A DNA stretch of 64,000 nt, taken from Acidobacteriaceae bacterium (GTDB lineage Bacteria; Acidobacteriota; Terriglobia; Terriglobales; Acidobacteriaceae). Shown here piece after piece: positions 18,981 to 28,246 of this stretch (its first letter is position 1; the number at the start of each line of letters is the position of its first letter). The stretch is from the NCBI GenBank assembly GCA_030038195.1, contig JASHPJ010000087.1:1-64000 (forward strand), read 5' to 3'. The notes under the pieces were generated by a model, which was not told the DNA's origin, did no database searches, and saw only the letters and a list, made by a program, of their open reading frames with translations. Both the position numbers and the translations under genes were made by a program.

Positions 18981-21131
18981 TCAGCCGGTTCCGGCGCGGG
19001 CGATACGGCCGCGAGAGCCGTCGGGAAGCGTCTCCTGGACCGAGATGCCGCGATCCCCAGGGCTGGAGATGAGCAACCGGCGGCCGTTGGTGAAGGTGAC
19101 GGCAGCGGAATGGCCGTCGCGGAGCTGGGTGACGTGGAGAACGGGGTTCTGCTCGCCCGGCTTGAGCGGGATCATGAGCGTGAGCAGGAGCCGCGGGCCT
19201 GCGCCGCTGAGCGTGTGCAGCAGCGTGGTGGCAGGGACGTTCTGCGGGTCCATGTCTTTGCGGACGTTCCAGCCGAGAATCTCGGGAGTTTCCTGCGCGG
19301 AGGCGGAGCGCACTTCGAGATTGTGGCTGAGCAGCGGCACGATAACCATGTTCGGCAAGCCTGCGTCGGTTGTTTCGAGGGCATGCGTTGCGGGATCGAT
19401 GCGCGTGCTGGTCGTTAGAAGCTGCCAGCGGTCCTGATAGGTGTGGGATTGCGCGTCGTTGGGGCGGACGCGGTCGGCGACGATGAAGATATCCGGCTTG
19501 AGGAAGAGCACGTCGCGCTGCTGCGATGCGGGACGGACGCGGTCGGGGCCGTAGCCTTCGTCGTAGATGCCGGAGGCGAAGTCGAAGACGGCGTTCGATT
19601 GCCAGTGGCCGTCGATGGGTCCCTGGCTGATGAGGTCGGGATCGTGCCATGGATCATTGGAAACTGTAGACCGGTTCTGGCCCAGCCCGTCGATGATCAT
19701 GCAGTTTGCGCCGTAGCTCGACGTGGCCCAGGTGCGCCACTTGGATTTCTCGTAACTGCCGCCGCCGGCGTTGAAGACGACGGGGCGGCCGTAAGCCCAT
19801 ACAACGACTTCGAGCTTGGACTGGTGCTGATGGCCCATGCCGAGTGGGCCGAGGCGGAAGCCGATGTAGTTGGCCTGGCGGCTCCAGTCAGAGCGCATGG
19901 CGGCTTCTCCGGCGCGGTTGAGATAGACGGATGTATAAGCAGGCGGATGGCCCTGCGCGCCGTCGGTTGCGACCCACTGGAAGTCTTCGCGGTTGGGAAA
20001 ATTTTCAACGGCGAGCTTGAAGACGTTGGGAAGATATTGCGGAAGGCCGTTGTTGTACTTGGGATTGAAGCGGTCGGGGGCCATGATGTCGAGCTGGTAC
20101 TCATAGCCCTTTTCGAGCGGAGCGGTGTAGCCGGCGGGGAGCTCGGCAAGGCGGCCGGTCCAGCGCGCGATCTGGGGAATCTTGAGGATGTTGCCGAGTG
20201 CGACGTTCTGATACTCGGTGGAGAGCTCATCCTGCGCGCCGTCGGGGAGGAACTGCGTGCGGGCTTCGGCAGCGAGCTTGTCGGCGGCGAAGGCGCGCCA
20301 GTCCGCGGCTTCCTTAAACTCAGGGAAGAGTGCGCCGACGGCGTAGAGGCCACTCATCTCCATGGTGAGGAAGTTGAGGCGCGTATTGTTATGGCGCAGG
20401 TAGCGGCCATGCTCGAGAAATGCGCTGACGAAGACGATGAGATCGGCGTCGCTGAGCGAAGGCGAGTTGCGGAATGCAAAGAAGGCTGCGGGCCACGAGC
20501 CGCCCATGCGGATGCCGGCCTCGATGGTGCGCCAAGTGGAGCCGGGCACGTTGTCGACGTGATCGGCGACGGGACACTGCGCTACCCAGGAGATCATCTC
20601 ATGGCGAAAAGCTTGTGCGTAGCGCTCGTCGTGCGTGTCGCGGTAGGCGCGGCCGAGCGGTCCCCAGATGGCCATGCGGCTCAACTGCCATTGCCATTCG
20701 TTGTCGGGCGCGACGCCTTCCATGTGCTCGGTGGCGTTGTAATACCAGTCGATCTGCCCGTTGGGGAAGGTGTAGAAGTAGGGGGTCTGGCCGCCTTCAA
20801 GCTTGCCTTCCACGGCCCAGTCGGCGAGGGTCTTATCGCGGTCAGTGAGAGGCTCGGTTACGGGATTCCAGTGAACGGAGTCGCGCGTGCGGAAGTAGGC
20901 GGCGAGGGCCTTTTCTGCGCCGGCGGCGTTATTGGCTTTGACTGCGGCGGCGACTTTTGCAAGCTCGGGGTGAGTGAGGTCGAGCGCGTCGAGGACTTCG
21001 GTCTCGCGCTGGCGGATTTGATCTGCGGTGAGGTTTTGTGGTGCACTGGCATTCGAGCCCTGCGCGGAGGAAAGCTGCCCCGCTGACAGCAGGAATCCAA
21101 GAACAATAGACATAAGTACGATTGATCTCAT
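18981..21131 (-). CDS. Heparinase II/III-like polysaccharide lyase, secreted
   Basis: A 716-residue exported protein with signal peptide (IVLMSIVLGFLLSAGQLSSAQ). The N-terminal half is an alpha/alpha toroid typical of heparinase II/III N domains (WYYNATEHMEGVAPDNEWQWQLSRM, DNVPGSTWRTIEAGIRM). The second half is beta-rich, with the GMGHQHQSKLEVVVWAYGRPVVFNAGGGSY segment of the heparinase II/III family, carrying the conserved His, Lys and Gly-rich turn. It probably cleaves a uronic-acid-containing polysaccharide by beta-elimination; the substrate is unknown. GGGGAG precedes the ATG. It points the same way as the symporter operon but is separated by 283 bases with operator-like sites, so it may belong to the same utilisation locus. 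Confidence 0.82.
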   Translation of the reverse strand: MRSIVLMSIVLGFLLSAGQLSSAQGSNASAPQNLTADQIRQRETEVLDALDLTHPELAKVAAAVKANNAAGAEKALAAYFRTRDSVHWNPVTEPLTDRDKTLADWAVEGKLEGGQTPYFYTFPNGQIDWYYNATEHMEGVAPDNEWQWQLSRMAIWGPLGRAYRDTHDERYAQAFRHEMISWVAQCPVADHVDNVPGSTWRTIEAGIRMGGSWPAAFFAFRNSPSLSDADLIVFVSAFLEHGRYLRHNNTRLNFLTMEMSGLYAVGALFPEFKEAADWRAFAADKLAAEARTQFLPDGAQDELSTEYQNVALGNILKIPQIARWTGRLAELPAGYTAPLEKGYEYQLDIMAPDRFNPKYNNGLPQYLPNVFKLAVENFPNREDFQWVATDGAQGHPPAYTSVYLNRAGEAAMRSDWSRQANYIGFRLGPLGMGHQHQSKLEVVVWAYGRPVVFNAGGGSYEKSKWRTWATSSYGANCMIIDGLGQNRSTVSNDPWHDPDLISQGPIDGHWQSNAVFDFASGIYDEGYGPDRVRPASQQRDVLFLKPDIFIVADRVRPNDAQSHTYQDRWQLLTTSTRIDPATHALETTDAGLPNMVIVPLLSHNLEVRSASAQETPEILGWNVRKDMDPQNVPATTLLHTLSGAGPRLLLTLMIPLKPGEQNPVLHVTQLRDGHSAAVTFTNGRRLLISSPGDRGISVQETLPDGSRGRIARAGTG

Positions 21132-21232
21132 CGATCTCCCCAGAAGCGCAACCGAATCATCATAGCAGCGGAATGAACGGCGCAGAGCTCACAGAGTGGG
21201 AAACGGAGTTCCGCCTGAAGGGAGAGATGGAG

Positions 21233-22312
21233 ATGAAAGATTCGACTGTACGCATCAACGACACGCTGGTCTTCATTCAGAACACGAACCTGCTCTCAGT
21301 GCACGAGCGGCAGAGCGCGCATCAGCTTGCAACTGCTTTTATCAACTCCCGTTTCCCCGCACTCCATGCCGGGCAGGTAGCATACGAGAATTTTTCGACC
21401 GGCATGAGCCTTGGATTTCATCTGCGCAGCGATCCGAATAGCTACAGGAACATGAAGCGCGCCGCATATCTGCTGACACATGCCATCCGCGACAAATTTC
21501 CAGGCATCGTGCCCATGATCAATCCCAGCCAAATTGCGGACGCATCTGCGCCCATTGTGTTTCAAGACCTGTTGCGCAAGGCAGCCATGGTGCAGGATGC
21601 TGCAACGGGAAGCGCAACGGCTGCGCAACTGGCGGCGGCAGAACTCTACACGCATCCACTCGAATTTCTGCGCACCAACAAGCTGATCGTCTTTGGCTCG
21701 CCGACGCGCTCTACCACGCAGGGAGATCGCAACGTGTTGCAGTTCTACTTTGGATACGACGGAACGGAGGATCGCTACCGCTTTCACACCGGGCATGCTC
21801 CGGGGGATCATCCGATGATGGTGGATAGCGTGGTGTCGCAGTACTGGACGACGGCGGGAAACTGGGCGGCCCACGTTGGTGCGGGAGGAGATTTTACGCA
21901 GATCAATGCCATCGAGCTGGCATCGCAGATCATGGTTACAACGCAGTTTACCGGATGTGCGTTCTGCATGAAGCGGCACGGCGGATCAGTTTATTGCGCG
22001 CACGTGGTTCCGCAGAGAGATGCGGCGATGAATGCAGCGCCTCTCCTGACGGGCACGCAGGTGGCACAGCGGATCGCAAACCATAACGGAGCACAAGGAG
22101 ATTTTGCCAACGCAGCAGGCGGAGGGCCCTTGAGCATTTATGGCGCAGGATTTGCCCAACACATCATTCCGAACCATGGATATCCGAATGGGCTGGGCGG
22201 AACAGGCACGTCTTACATGACCCTGATCGGCGTGCAGCGCGGCACGAATCACGAAATCTACTCGCAGGTGACACAAAACCGGATACTCATCTCGGCCGAG
22301 CGGATTTTTTGA
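21233..22312 (+). CDS. Hypothetical protein with CNF1-like Cys/His spacing
   Basis: A 359-residue protein that I do not recognise as a named family. The ATG at 21233 is chosen because AAGGGAG lies 8 bases upstream; other in-frame ATGs (21122, 21173, 21227) are weaker. There is no signal peptide. The N-terminal part is helical with several His (SAHQLATAF, RAAYLLTHAIRDKF). The C-terminal half is beta-rich and carries F-T-G-C at Cys242 and His257 inside YCAHVVP. The 15-residue Cys-His gap equals that of the deamidase CNF1 (Cys866/His881) and follows the [L]SGC...H pattern of CNF/BLF1/CheD-fold deamidases. This similarity is tentative. Extra cysteines at 245 and 255 could also bind metal. It converges on ftsK with 39 bases between. 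Confidence 0.55.
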   Translation: MKDSTVRINDTLVFIQNTNLLSVHERQSAHQLATAFINSRFPALHAGQVAYENFSTGMSLGFHLRSDPNSYRNMKRAAYLLTHAIRDKFPGIVPMINPSQIADASAPIVFQDLLRKAAMVQDAATGSATAAQLAAAELYTHPLEFLRTNKLIVFGSPTRSTTQGDRNVLQFYFGYDGTEDRYRFHTGHAPGDHPMMVDSVVSQYWTTAGNWAAHVGAGGDFTQINAIELASQIMVTTQFTGCAFCMKRHGGSVYCAHVVPQRDAAMNAAPLLTGTQVAQRIANHNGAQGDFANAAGGGPLSIYGAGFAQHIIPNHGYPNGLGGTGTSYMTLIGVQRGTNHEIYSQVTQNRILISAERIF

Positions 22313-22351
22313 TCGAGACAACGAATGCTGCGCGGACAGGGATTGCGTGCG

Positions 22352-24928
22352 TTATTCGTCGGCGACGGAGACTTCGTGAAGCCAGCCGGGGGCTTTGAGC
22401 AGTTCGCGCGGGCGTGAGCCGTCAGCGGGGCCGACCAGGCCATCGCGCTCCATGAGGTCGATCAGATGCGCGGCGCGGCCGTAGCCGATGCGCAGGCGGC
22501 GCTGCAGCAGCGATGTAGACGCTTTGCCGAACTCGAAGACCAGGCGCACGGCGTCGTCGAAGAGCGGATCGTTCTCGTCGGAATCGTCGTTGGCGCCTTC
22601 CATGGCCTGGCGCTCATCCTTGGGCGATTCGAGGAAGCCTTCGACATACTCCGCAGTTCCCTGCTCCTTCCAGAATTGAACGACGGCGGCGGTCTCTTTC
22701 TCGCTGACGTAAGGCGCGTGCAGGCGCATGAGGCGGCTGGTGCCGGGCGGCAGGAAGAGCATATCGCCGCGGCCAAGCAGGGCTTCAGCCCCGTTGGTAT
22801 CGATGATGGTGCGCGAGTCGACTTTAGTGGCCAAGCGGAAGCTGATGCGCGTGGGCACGTTGGCCTTGATGAGTCCGGTGATGACGTCGACGCTGGGCCG
22901 CTGCGTGGCGAGGATGAGATGGATGCCGACGGCGCGGGCCATCTGCGCGAGGCGGGTGATGGACTCCTCGACGTTGGCGCGGTCGAGCATCATCAGGTCG
23001 GCGAGCTCGTCGATGATGATAACGATGTACGGCAGCGGCTCTTCCTGCTGGCCTTCGTCGAAGAGCGAAGGCATGACGCCTTCAAAGAGCTTGTTGTACT
23101 GGTCGATGTTGCGCACGCTGCGCGAGGCGAGCAGCTTGAGCCGGCGTTCCATCTCGCGGACGGCGTTGCGCAGTGCGTTGGCTGCCAGTTTTGGCTCCGT
23201 AATGATGGGAGTAAAAAGATGAGGAATCCCCTCGTACATGCCCAGCTCGACGCGCTTGGGATCGACGAGGATGAGCCGCACCTGGCTGGGCGTGGTGCGA
23301 TAGAGCAGGCTCATGATCATCGCGTTGATGGCCACCGATTTGCCCGAGCCGGTGGAACCGGCGATGAGCACGTGCGGCATCGAAGCAAGATCGGCGGTGA
23401 CGATGCGGCCGTTGATGTCCTTGCCCATGGCCAGCGTGAGCCGCGACTTGGCCTTGGCGAAGGTCTCGCTCTCGAGCACGTCGCGCAGGTGGATGGTTTC
23501 GCGCTCGTGGTTGGGCACCTGGATGCCGACGGTGCTCTTGCCGGGCATGCGCTCGATGAGGATGCTTTCGGCGCGCATGGCAAGGCAGAGATCGTCGGCC
23601 AGGCCGGTGACGCGCGAGTACTTCACGCCGGCCTCGGGCTTGAACTCGTAGGTGGTGACCATGGGGCCGGGGTTGATCTGGACGACCTGGCCGCGCACGT
23701 CGAACTCGGCGCATTTTTCCACGAGCACCTTGGCCTCTTCGCGCAGCTCTTCTTCGCGGATGGTCTGCGGGCCTTCGCCGGCGTTGAGCAGCGTACTGGA
23801 CGGCAGCTTGAAGCCGCTCACGTTCTTGGGCACGACCGTAGCCGTGCGAAGGCCGGCATCGGCGCGGTCGTGGATGGCGATTTCGCCGGCGGGCGCAGCC
23901 GGTGCGGGCTCGTCAAAAGCAAACGGGGCAGGCGCGATGGGCCTGGACTGCGGATTAGAGAGACGCGTTTCGGCAAAGCGTGCTTCTGCGGCGCACGGCG
24001 GCGCGGGGTCCATGCGGATGGGCGCAACCTTCGATTGAACCTGCACCGGCTCGGGCGGCGTGGCGGGCTCGCCGGTGCGTTCCCAGATGCTGGATCTTCT
24101 CGCCTGCGGAGTGATGGGAATAGCTTCTTCGGCGCGCTGGGCGTCGAGACGCTGATACGCAGGAACCTCGTCGAGCAGATCGCGTTCGGGAGCGCGGTTG
24201 CGGCGGAAGAGCCTGGCGAAGAATCCGGCGCGCTGCGCACGCTGCGCCTGTCTGGGCGCGATCTCGGCCGAGCCGTCGTACTCTTGCTCATCGAGCGCGG
24301 CGTTGCGCTCGGCGCGTTCTTCGCGCCAGTTCCGCCAGCGCTCGAAGAGCGAGATCGTCCGCAGCCATTTCTGGCCAAGCCACTCCTTGAGTGCGTAGAA
24401 GCTGACGGCGGAGGCGAAGTAGAGGCCGGCGAGTGCAAGCACGGCAGAGACCAGCCAGGCGCCCTGGCTGTTGAGATAACCGACGAGCAGACCGGCCATG
24501 AGGCGGCCGGTTACGCCTTCCATGGGAACGAGATGGAGCCAGCGCCAGTGCCATGGCATGAGGCCGAAGACGGCGGGCAGAAAGGTGAGCGAAAGCAGGA
24601 CGCCGATCCAGCGCAGGACGGGCGAGCCGCCGGGACGCGAGTGCATCCAGGTCCAGCCGATGGCGCCAAGCCAGAAGGGCAGCAGAAAGATGGTGATGCC
24701 GAAGGACTGGAGAAGCAGATCGCTCAGAAACGCGCCGAAGAGCCCGATCCAGTTGCGCGCCGCGTGCGGAAGACCGGGGTCGACAGCCGTATTCAGCGAG
24801 GGATCGGAAGCGTGCCAGGTGGCCAGCGCCAGAAACAGGAGCAGCGAGATCAGCAGCATCAGCAGCCCGAGAAAGACGTTGAGCGGGCGGCTGCGCGTGG
24901 GCGAAAGTACGATGCGAATCGGCTTCAT
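22352..24928 (-). CDS. ftsK: DNA translocase FtsK/SpoIIIE
   Basis: An 858-residue septal DNA pump that moves chromosome ends during division. The ATG at 24928 begins with a basic stretch and then four membrane helices (about residues 15-190). A Pro/Ala-rich linker of about 230 residues follows. The ATPase core shows GSTGSGKS (Walker A, near residue 525), LVDPKRVELGMY, YIVIIIDELADLMM (Walker B) and ATQRPSVDVITGLIKAN. The C-terminal gamma winged helix (FGKASTSLLQRRLRIGYGRAAHLIDLME) should read KOPS-like sites. It is complete, with normal length. It sits alone between the unassigned convergent gene and uppP. Confidence 0.96.
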   Translation of the reverse strand: MKPIRIVLSPTRSRPLNVFLGLLMLLISLLLFLALATWHASDPSLNTAVDPGLPHAARNWIGLFGAFLSDLLLQSFGITIFLLPFWLGAIGWTWMHSRPGGSPVLRWIGVLLSLTFLPAVFGLMPWHWRWLHLVPMEGVTGRLMAGLLVGYLNSQGAWLVSAVLALAGLYFASAVSFYALKEWLGQKWLRTISLFERWRNWREERAERNAALDEQEYDGSAEIAPRQAQRAQRAGFFARLFRRNRAPERDLLDEVPAYQRLDAQRAEEAIPITPQARRSSIWERTGEPATPPEPVQVQSKVAPIRMDPAPPCAAEARFAETRLSNPQSRPIAPAPFAFDEPAPAAPAGEIAIHDRADAGLRTATVVPKNVSGFKLPSSTLLNAGEGPQTIREEELREEAKVLVEKCAEFDVRGQVVQINPGPMVTTYEFKPEAGVKYSRVTGLADDLCLAMRAESILIERMPGKSTVGIQVPNHERETIHLRDVLESETFAKAKSRLTLAMGKDINGRIVTADLASMPHVLIAGSTGSGKSVAINAMIMSLLYRTTPSQVRLILVDPKRVELGMYEGIPHLFTPIITEPKLAANALRNAVREMERRLKLLASRSVRNIDQYNKLFEGVMPSLFDEGQQEEPLPYIVIIIDELADLMMLDRANVEESITRLAQMARAVGIHLILATQRPSVDVITGLIKANVPTRISFRLATKVDSRTIIDTNGAEALLGRGDMLFLPPGTSRLMRLHAPYVSEKETAAVVQFWKEQGTAEYVEGFLESPKDERQAMEGANDDSDENDPLFDDAVRLVFEFGKASTSLLQRRLRIGYGRAAHLIDLMERDGLVGPADGSRPRELLKAPGWLHEVSVADE

Positions 24929-25118
24929 GAGATGGCGCTTCCGCTCCAGATACGAATCAGGACCCGCCGTGGCAGACAACTCCGCGGCCAGCCGCTGGAA
25001 CGGGCAAAAGGTCCCAGAGCAGCTTTTATTATCCGCGGATGGGAGGGCGAATCCGGGCAAAACGGAGCGGGGGGAACCATGATGTCCACCCCCGGCGGGG
25101 TTGCCTGGTGAAGAGGAT

Positions 25119-25988
25119 TCAGGCGCCGATCAACCTTGCGCCGAAGATTAGGATCGCCAGGCCAAGCAGAATGCGGTAGATAGCGAAGATGGCGAAGCCG
25201 TGGCGGCGGACCCAGTAGAGGAACCACTCGACCACGCCAAGGGCCACGATGAACGAGACGGCCGTGCCGAGGATGAGGACCATCCAGCGCTGGGAGTTCA
25301 TGGCGACATGGGCGACTGCGCCGGCGGCGCTGCCGTGGTGAATCTCCTTGAGGAGGTCCCAGCCGGTGGCGGCGATCATGGTGGGGATAGAGAGCAGGAA
25401 GCTAAATTCAAGCGCAGCCGGACGGTCGAGGCCCACCATCTGGCCGGCGGCGATGGTGGTCATGGACCGCGATGCGCCAGGAAAGATGGCGGAGAGGGTC
25501 TGGCAGAGTCCGATCCAGACGGCTTGGCCGAAGGTCATCTGCTCTACGTGGGTTGTATCGGCGTCGCGGCTGTCAGACCATGCGTCGATGGCCCACATGA
25601 CGATGCCGCCGATGAGCAGTGCAAGCGCCATGGCGGTGAGGCTGCCCAGGTTGCGCTCGCTCCACTTGCGCAGAAGCAGCGCAGGGATCGAAGTGCAGAC
25701 AAACGCGATGAGCGTGAGCGAGATGGGATGGTCGAGCCAGCCGTGCCGGCCGTCTTCGCCTTCAGGAAAGGTGCGCAGGAAATCGAGGATGCGGGTGAGA
25801 AAAAGCAGGCACAGCGCAAGAATGGCTCCCACTTGGATGACGACGGTGTACATCTTCCAGTAGGCGTCGTCCAGCGGAATCTTCATCAGCGCTTCCACGA
25901 TGCGCAGATGTGCCGTGGAGCTGACCGGCAGAAACTCAGTCAGACCCTCCACAATTCCCAGCAGAATGGAGAGGAAATACGGACTCAA
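25119..25988 (-). CDS. uppP: Undecaprenyl-diphosphatase
   Basis: A 289-residue polytopic membrane enzyme that recycles undecaprenyl pyrophosphate, the carrier for peptidoglycan and surface glycans; loss or gain alters bacitracin resistance. Motifs EGLTEFLPVSSTAHL and PGASRSMTTIAAGQMVGLDR carry the catalytic Glu and Arg regions. The start is TTG at 25988 with GGAGG 5 bases upstream; no ATG with a good ribosome site lies nearby. It is probably monocistronic. Confidence 0.95.
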   Translation of the reverse strand: MSPYFLSILLGIVEGLTEFLPVSSTAHLRIVEALMKIPLDDAYWKMYTVVIQVGAILALCLLFLTRILDFLRTFPEGEDGRHGWLDHPISLTLIAFVCTSIPALLLRKWSERNLGSLTAMALALLIGGIVMWAIDAWSDSRDADTTHVEQMTFGQAVWIGLCQTLSAIFPGASRSMTTIAAGQMVGLDRPAALEFSFLLSIPTMIAATGWDLLKEIHHGSAAGAVAHVAMNSQRWMVLILGTAVSFIVALGVVEWFLYWVRRHGFAIFAIYRILLGLAILIFGARLIGA

Positions 25989-26077
25989 AAAGCCTCCACA
26001 AAGCGATCAGCAGCGTGTGCGGGAGAATGGGCGATCGACAGACCGATTATGGCCGATCGATGGATTTCTAATCAATT

Positions 26078-27085
26078 TTATTGCTGGTCGATGCCGTAGA
26101 CAGGCACGCCCTGATCCAGCTTGAACACCAGCGTTCCGGCGCGCCGGGTGTAATCCGAATCGGGAAAATGCTGCCTGAGCCGGTCAGCGAGCGCGCGGGC
26201 GTGACCGTGGGCCTCGTCGGCCTTTTTGTCATTGCCGTCGGCCTGGAACATGTTGGTCAGCACGGCGGCGCGGTAGGTGGCGTTGTAAAGCGCCTGGGCG
26301 GTGCGCGGACCGTCAGGATACTCGTCGGCGTATTTCTCGTAAACATCGGCTTCCTTTACCGGGCACTGCTCAGAGCCCTCCCAGTCGCCGCAGAGCTTGT
26401 TGTCGATAAGGTCGAAGGCCGCCAGCGCAGCCCAGCGGGTACGCGGATAGAGCTTGATCACCTTGCGCAGCTCGTCCTCGTCCATCAGGTCGCGCATGTA
26501 AGGGTCTTTTGCATGAGCGGAGGGACGCGAGGCGGCATCGGCTTTCTCAATCTGCCACTCAATGTCTGCCGCACGCCAGGCGGCCTCCGGCGCGAGCGGA
26601 GAATTCGGGAACATCTCGACAATGCGGCGATAGAGCAGCCGCGCGCTCTGTGCGGCGTTGGCCGGACCGCGCGGATCGGAGGCGAGCGACTCCTGGTTTG
26701 CGGCGGCGCCCATGATGATCTGGTCGCCGTTGGGCGTGGACTCCTCGACGACGCCCTTGGCCTCAAGCCAGCCGGAGATGGGCGGAGGAGTTTCGTCGCC
26801 GCCGATCTCGGGCGTGTCTTTGCCGCGCAGCTCTTCCACGTCGGTGTTGGCGTAGACGCGCATCCATGGGCCGCTCTTTTCGGCGATGACCATCTCGCGG
26901 CCAATCTGCACCTTGTCAACGCGCTGGGAACTGGGATCGGGCGTGACGTAGAGCGGCGTGATGCGGAGCACGGTGGCGCGCGGACCGGCCATGGGCTTCT
27001 CAATCGGCTGCGGCTTTTTCTCAGCCGGCAACGGCAGCGCGGCCCACGCCAGGAGCAAGGCAAAAGCGAAGGTGCGGCGATTCAT
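26078..27085 (-). CDS. SH3b/TPR-like exported protein
   Basis: A 335-residue protein from the ATG at 27085 (an ATG 5 codons earlier is possible; neither has a clear ribosome site). A short signal peptide (FAFALLLAWAALPLPA) leads to an SH3-like domain (VLRITPLYVTPDPSSQRVDKVQIGREMVIAEKSGPWMRVYA) with a variant loop. From about residue 145, paired helices such as ARLLYRRIVEMFPNSPLAPEAAW and AQALYNATYRAAVL resemble the TPR solenoid of BamD/YbgF-type envelope proteins. There is no lipobox cysteine, so it is probably periplasmic. The dehydratase-like gene ends 27 bases upstream, so the two may form an operon. Confidence 0.7.
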   Translation of the reverse strand: MNRRTFAFALLLAWAALPLPAEKKPQPIEKPMAGPRATVLRITPLYVTPDPSSQRVDKVQIGREMVIAEKSGPWMRVYANTDVEELRGKDTPEIGGDETPPPISGWLEAKGVVEESTPNGDQIIMGAAANQESLASDPRGPANAAQSARLLYRRIVEMFPNSPLAPEAAWRAADIEWQIEKADAASRPSAHAKDPYMRDLMDEDELRKVIKLYPRTRWAALAAFDLIDNKLCGDWEGSEQCPVKEADVYEKYADEYPDGPRTAQALYNATYRAAVLTNMFQADGNDKKADEAHGHARALADRLRQHFPDSDYTRRAGTLVFKLDQGVPVYGIDQQ

Positions 27086-27112
27086 CACGGAAAGAATCAT
27101 AGTCGAACGACG

Positions 27113-28111
27113 CTACGCAGTGGATTCGGTGAGCACTTCGGCCAGCAGCGCGGGGTCTACGTTGCCGCCGCTCACGATGGCTGCGGCTTTCTTGTATGCC
27201 GGCAGCTCGCGCGCATGGAAAAGCAATGCGGCGGTGGTCACGGCGCCGCTGGGCTCGGGCACCAGGCGCGTGGCGGCCACAATGGCGCGCATCGCGGCGC
27301 GGATTTCGGCTTCCGTGACGGTGACGATGCCATCGACGAAAGTGCGGATATGCGCGAAGTTGTGCTCGCCCACGCTTTGCGTGCGCAGGCCGTCGGCGAT
27401 AGTGCGGCTGGTGAGCTCGGCGGGCCAGGTCACGATGGAGCCGGCGCGGAAGCTTTCGGCGGCATCGCCGGCCAGCTCCGGCTCAACTCCAAAGACCTTG
27501 GTGCGCGGGTCGGCCACCGCGGACTTGACGGCCGCGGCCACACCACTCAGCAGGCCGCCGCCGGAGACGGGCGAAAGCACAAGATCGACGTCAGGGAGTT
27601 CTTCGACGATTTCGAGTCCGCAGGTAGCCTGCCCGGCGATGATCTGTTCGTCGTCATAAGGAGGGATGACGACGTAGCCGCATTCGCGGACCAGCCGCTC
27701 GGCAACGGCCAGGCGCTCGCTGGAGGCAACGCCGACATCGACCACCTCGGCGCCAAGAGCGAGCGTGGCGGCGCGCTTGATGGCCGGCGCGTTGGAGGGC
27801 ATGACGATGACGGCTTTCGCGCCTACCTCGCGCGCGGCATAGGCCACGCCCTGCGCGTGGTTGCCGCTCGAGTAGGTGATGACGCCGCGTGCGATCTGAT
27901 CGGCCGTGAGCTGGAGAATCTTGTTGGATGCGCCACGGATCTTGAATGCGCCGACGGGTTGCAGGCTTTCCGCCTTGAGCCACACCTGGCGGTCTGCTAT
28001 GTCGGGAAACGGGGCGCGCAGCAGCGGAGTGCGGATGGCAATGGAGGCGATGCGCGACGCGGCGGCGCGAATCTGATCGATGGAGACGAGCTGTTCGGTG
28101 GTGGATGGCAC
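27113..28111 (-). CDS. Threonine/serine dehydratase-like PLP enzyme
   Basis: A 332-residue fold-type II PLP enzyme. GAFKIRGA holds the PLP lysine, SSGNHAQGVAYAA the substrate/cofactor loop, and SPVSGGGLLSG the phosphate-binding glycines. It lacks the C-terminal ACT regulatory domain of biosynthetic IlvA, so it is closer to catabolic threonine ammonia-lyase or serine racemase. The reaction is deamination of threonine/serine to 2-oxobutyrate/pyruvate plus ammonia, or racemisation; sequence alone does not separate these. The start is GTG at 28111 with a weak ribosome site. Confidence 0.85.
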   Translation of the reverse strand: MPSTTEQLVSIDQIRAAASRIASIAIRTPLLRAPFPDIADRQVWLKAESLQPVGAFKIRGASNKILQLTADQIARGVITYSSGNHAQGVAYAAREVGAKAVIVMPSNAPAIKRAATLALGAEVVDVGVASSERLAVAERLVRECGYVVIPPYDDEQIIAGQATCGLEIVEELPDVDLVLSPVSGGGLLSGVAAAVKSAVADPRTKVFGVEPELAGDAAESFRAGSIVTWPAELTSRTIADGLRTQSVGEHNFAHIRTFVDGIVTVTEAEIRAAMRAIVAATRLVPEPSGAVTTAALLFHARELPAYKKAAAIVSGGNVDPALLAEVLTESTA

Positions 28112-28206
28112 CTGGCGATTCGCCGCCGGTCCGACAAGGATGCGGCGCTCCCTTGGTACCAGTATCGCCGATGATACGGCCGGCCGCGCAAACCAGTGTA
28201 ACGAAA

Positions 28207-28230
28207 GAGCGGCAGCCGAAGCCGCCGCTC
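28207..28230 (-). terminator. Hairpin after TonB receptor 1
   Basis: GAGCGGC (28207-28213) and GCCGCTC (28224-28230) form a 7-bp stem with a GC-rich inside. In the direction of the receptor gene it is followed by TTTCGTTAC. The position, 16 bases past the stop, fits a terminator with a weak T-run. Confidence 0.5.
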
Positions 28231-28246
28231 CCGATCAGGTTACTGG

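Noticed and set aside
19443-21086. 547-codon open frame antisense to the heparinase-like gene
   Set aside because: Composition bias only; the true gene has a signal peptide and family motifs.
22466-25111. 881-codon open frame antisense to ftsK
   Set aside because: Shadow frame of a complete FtsK gene; no recognisable motifs.
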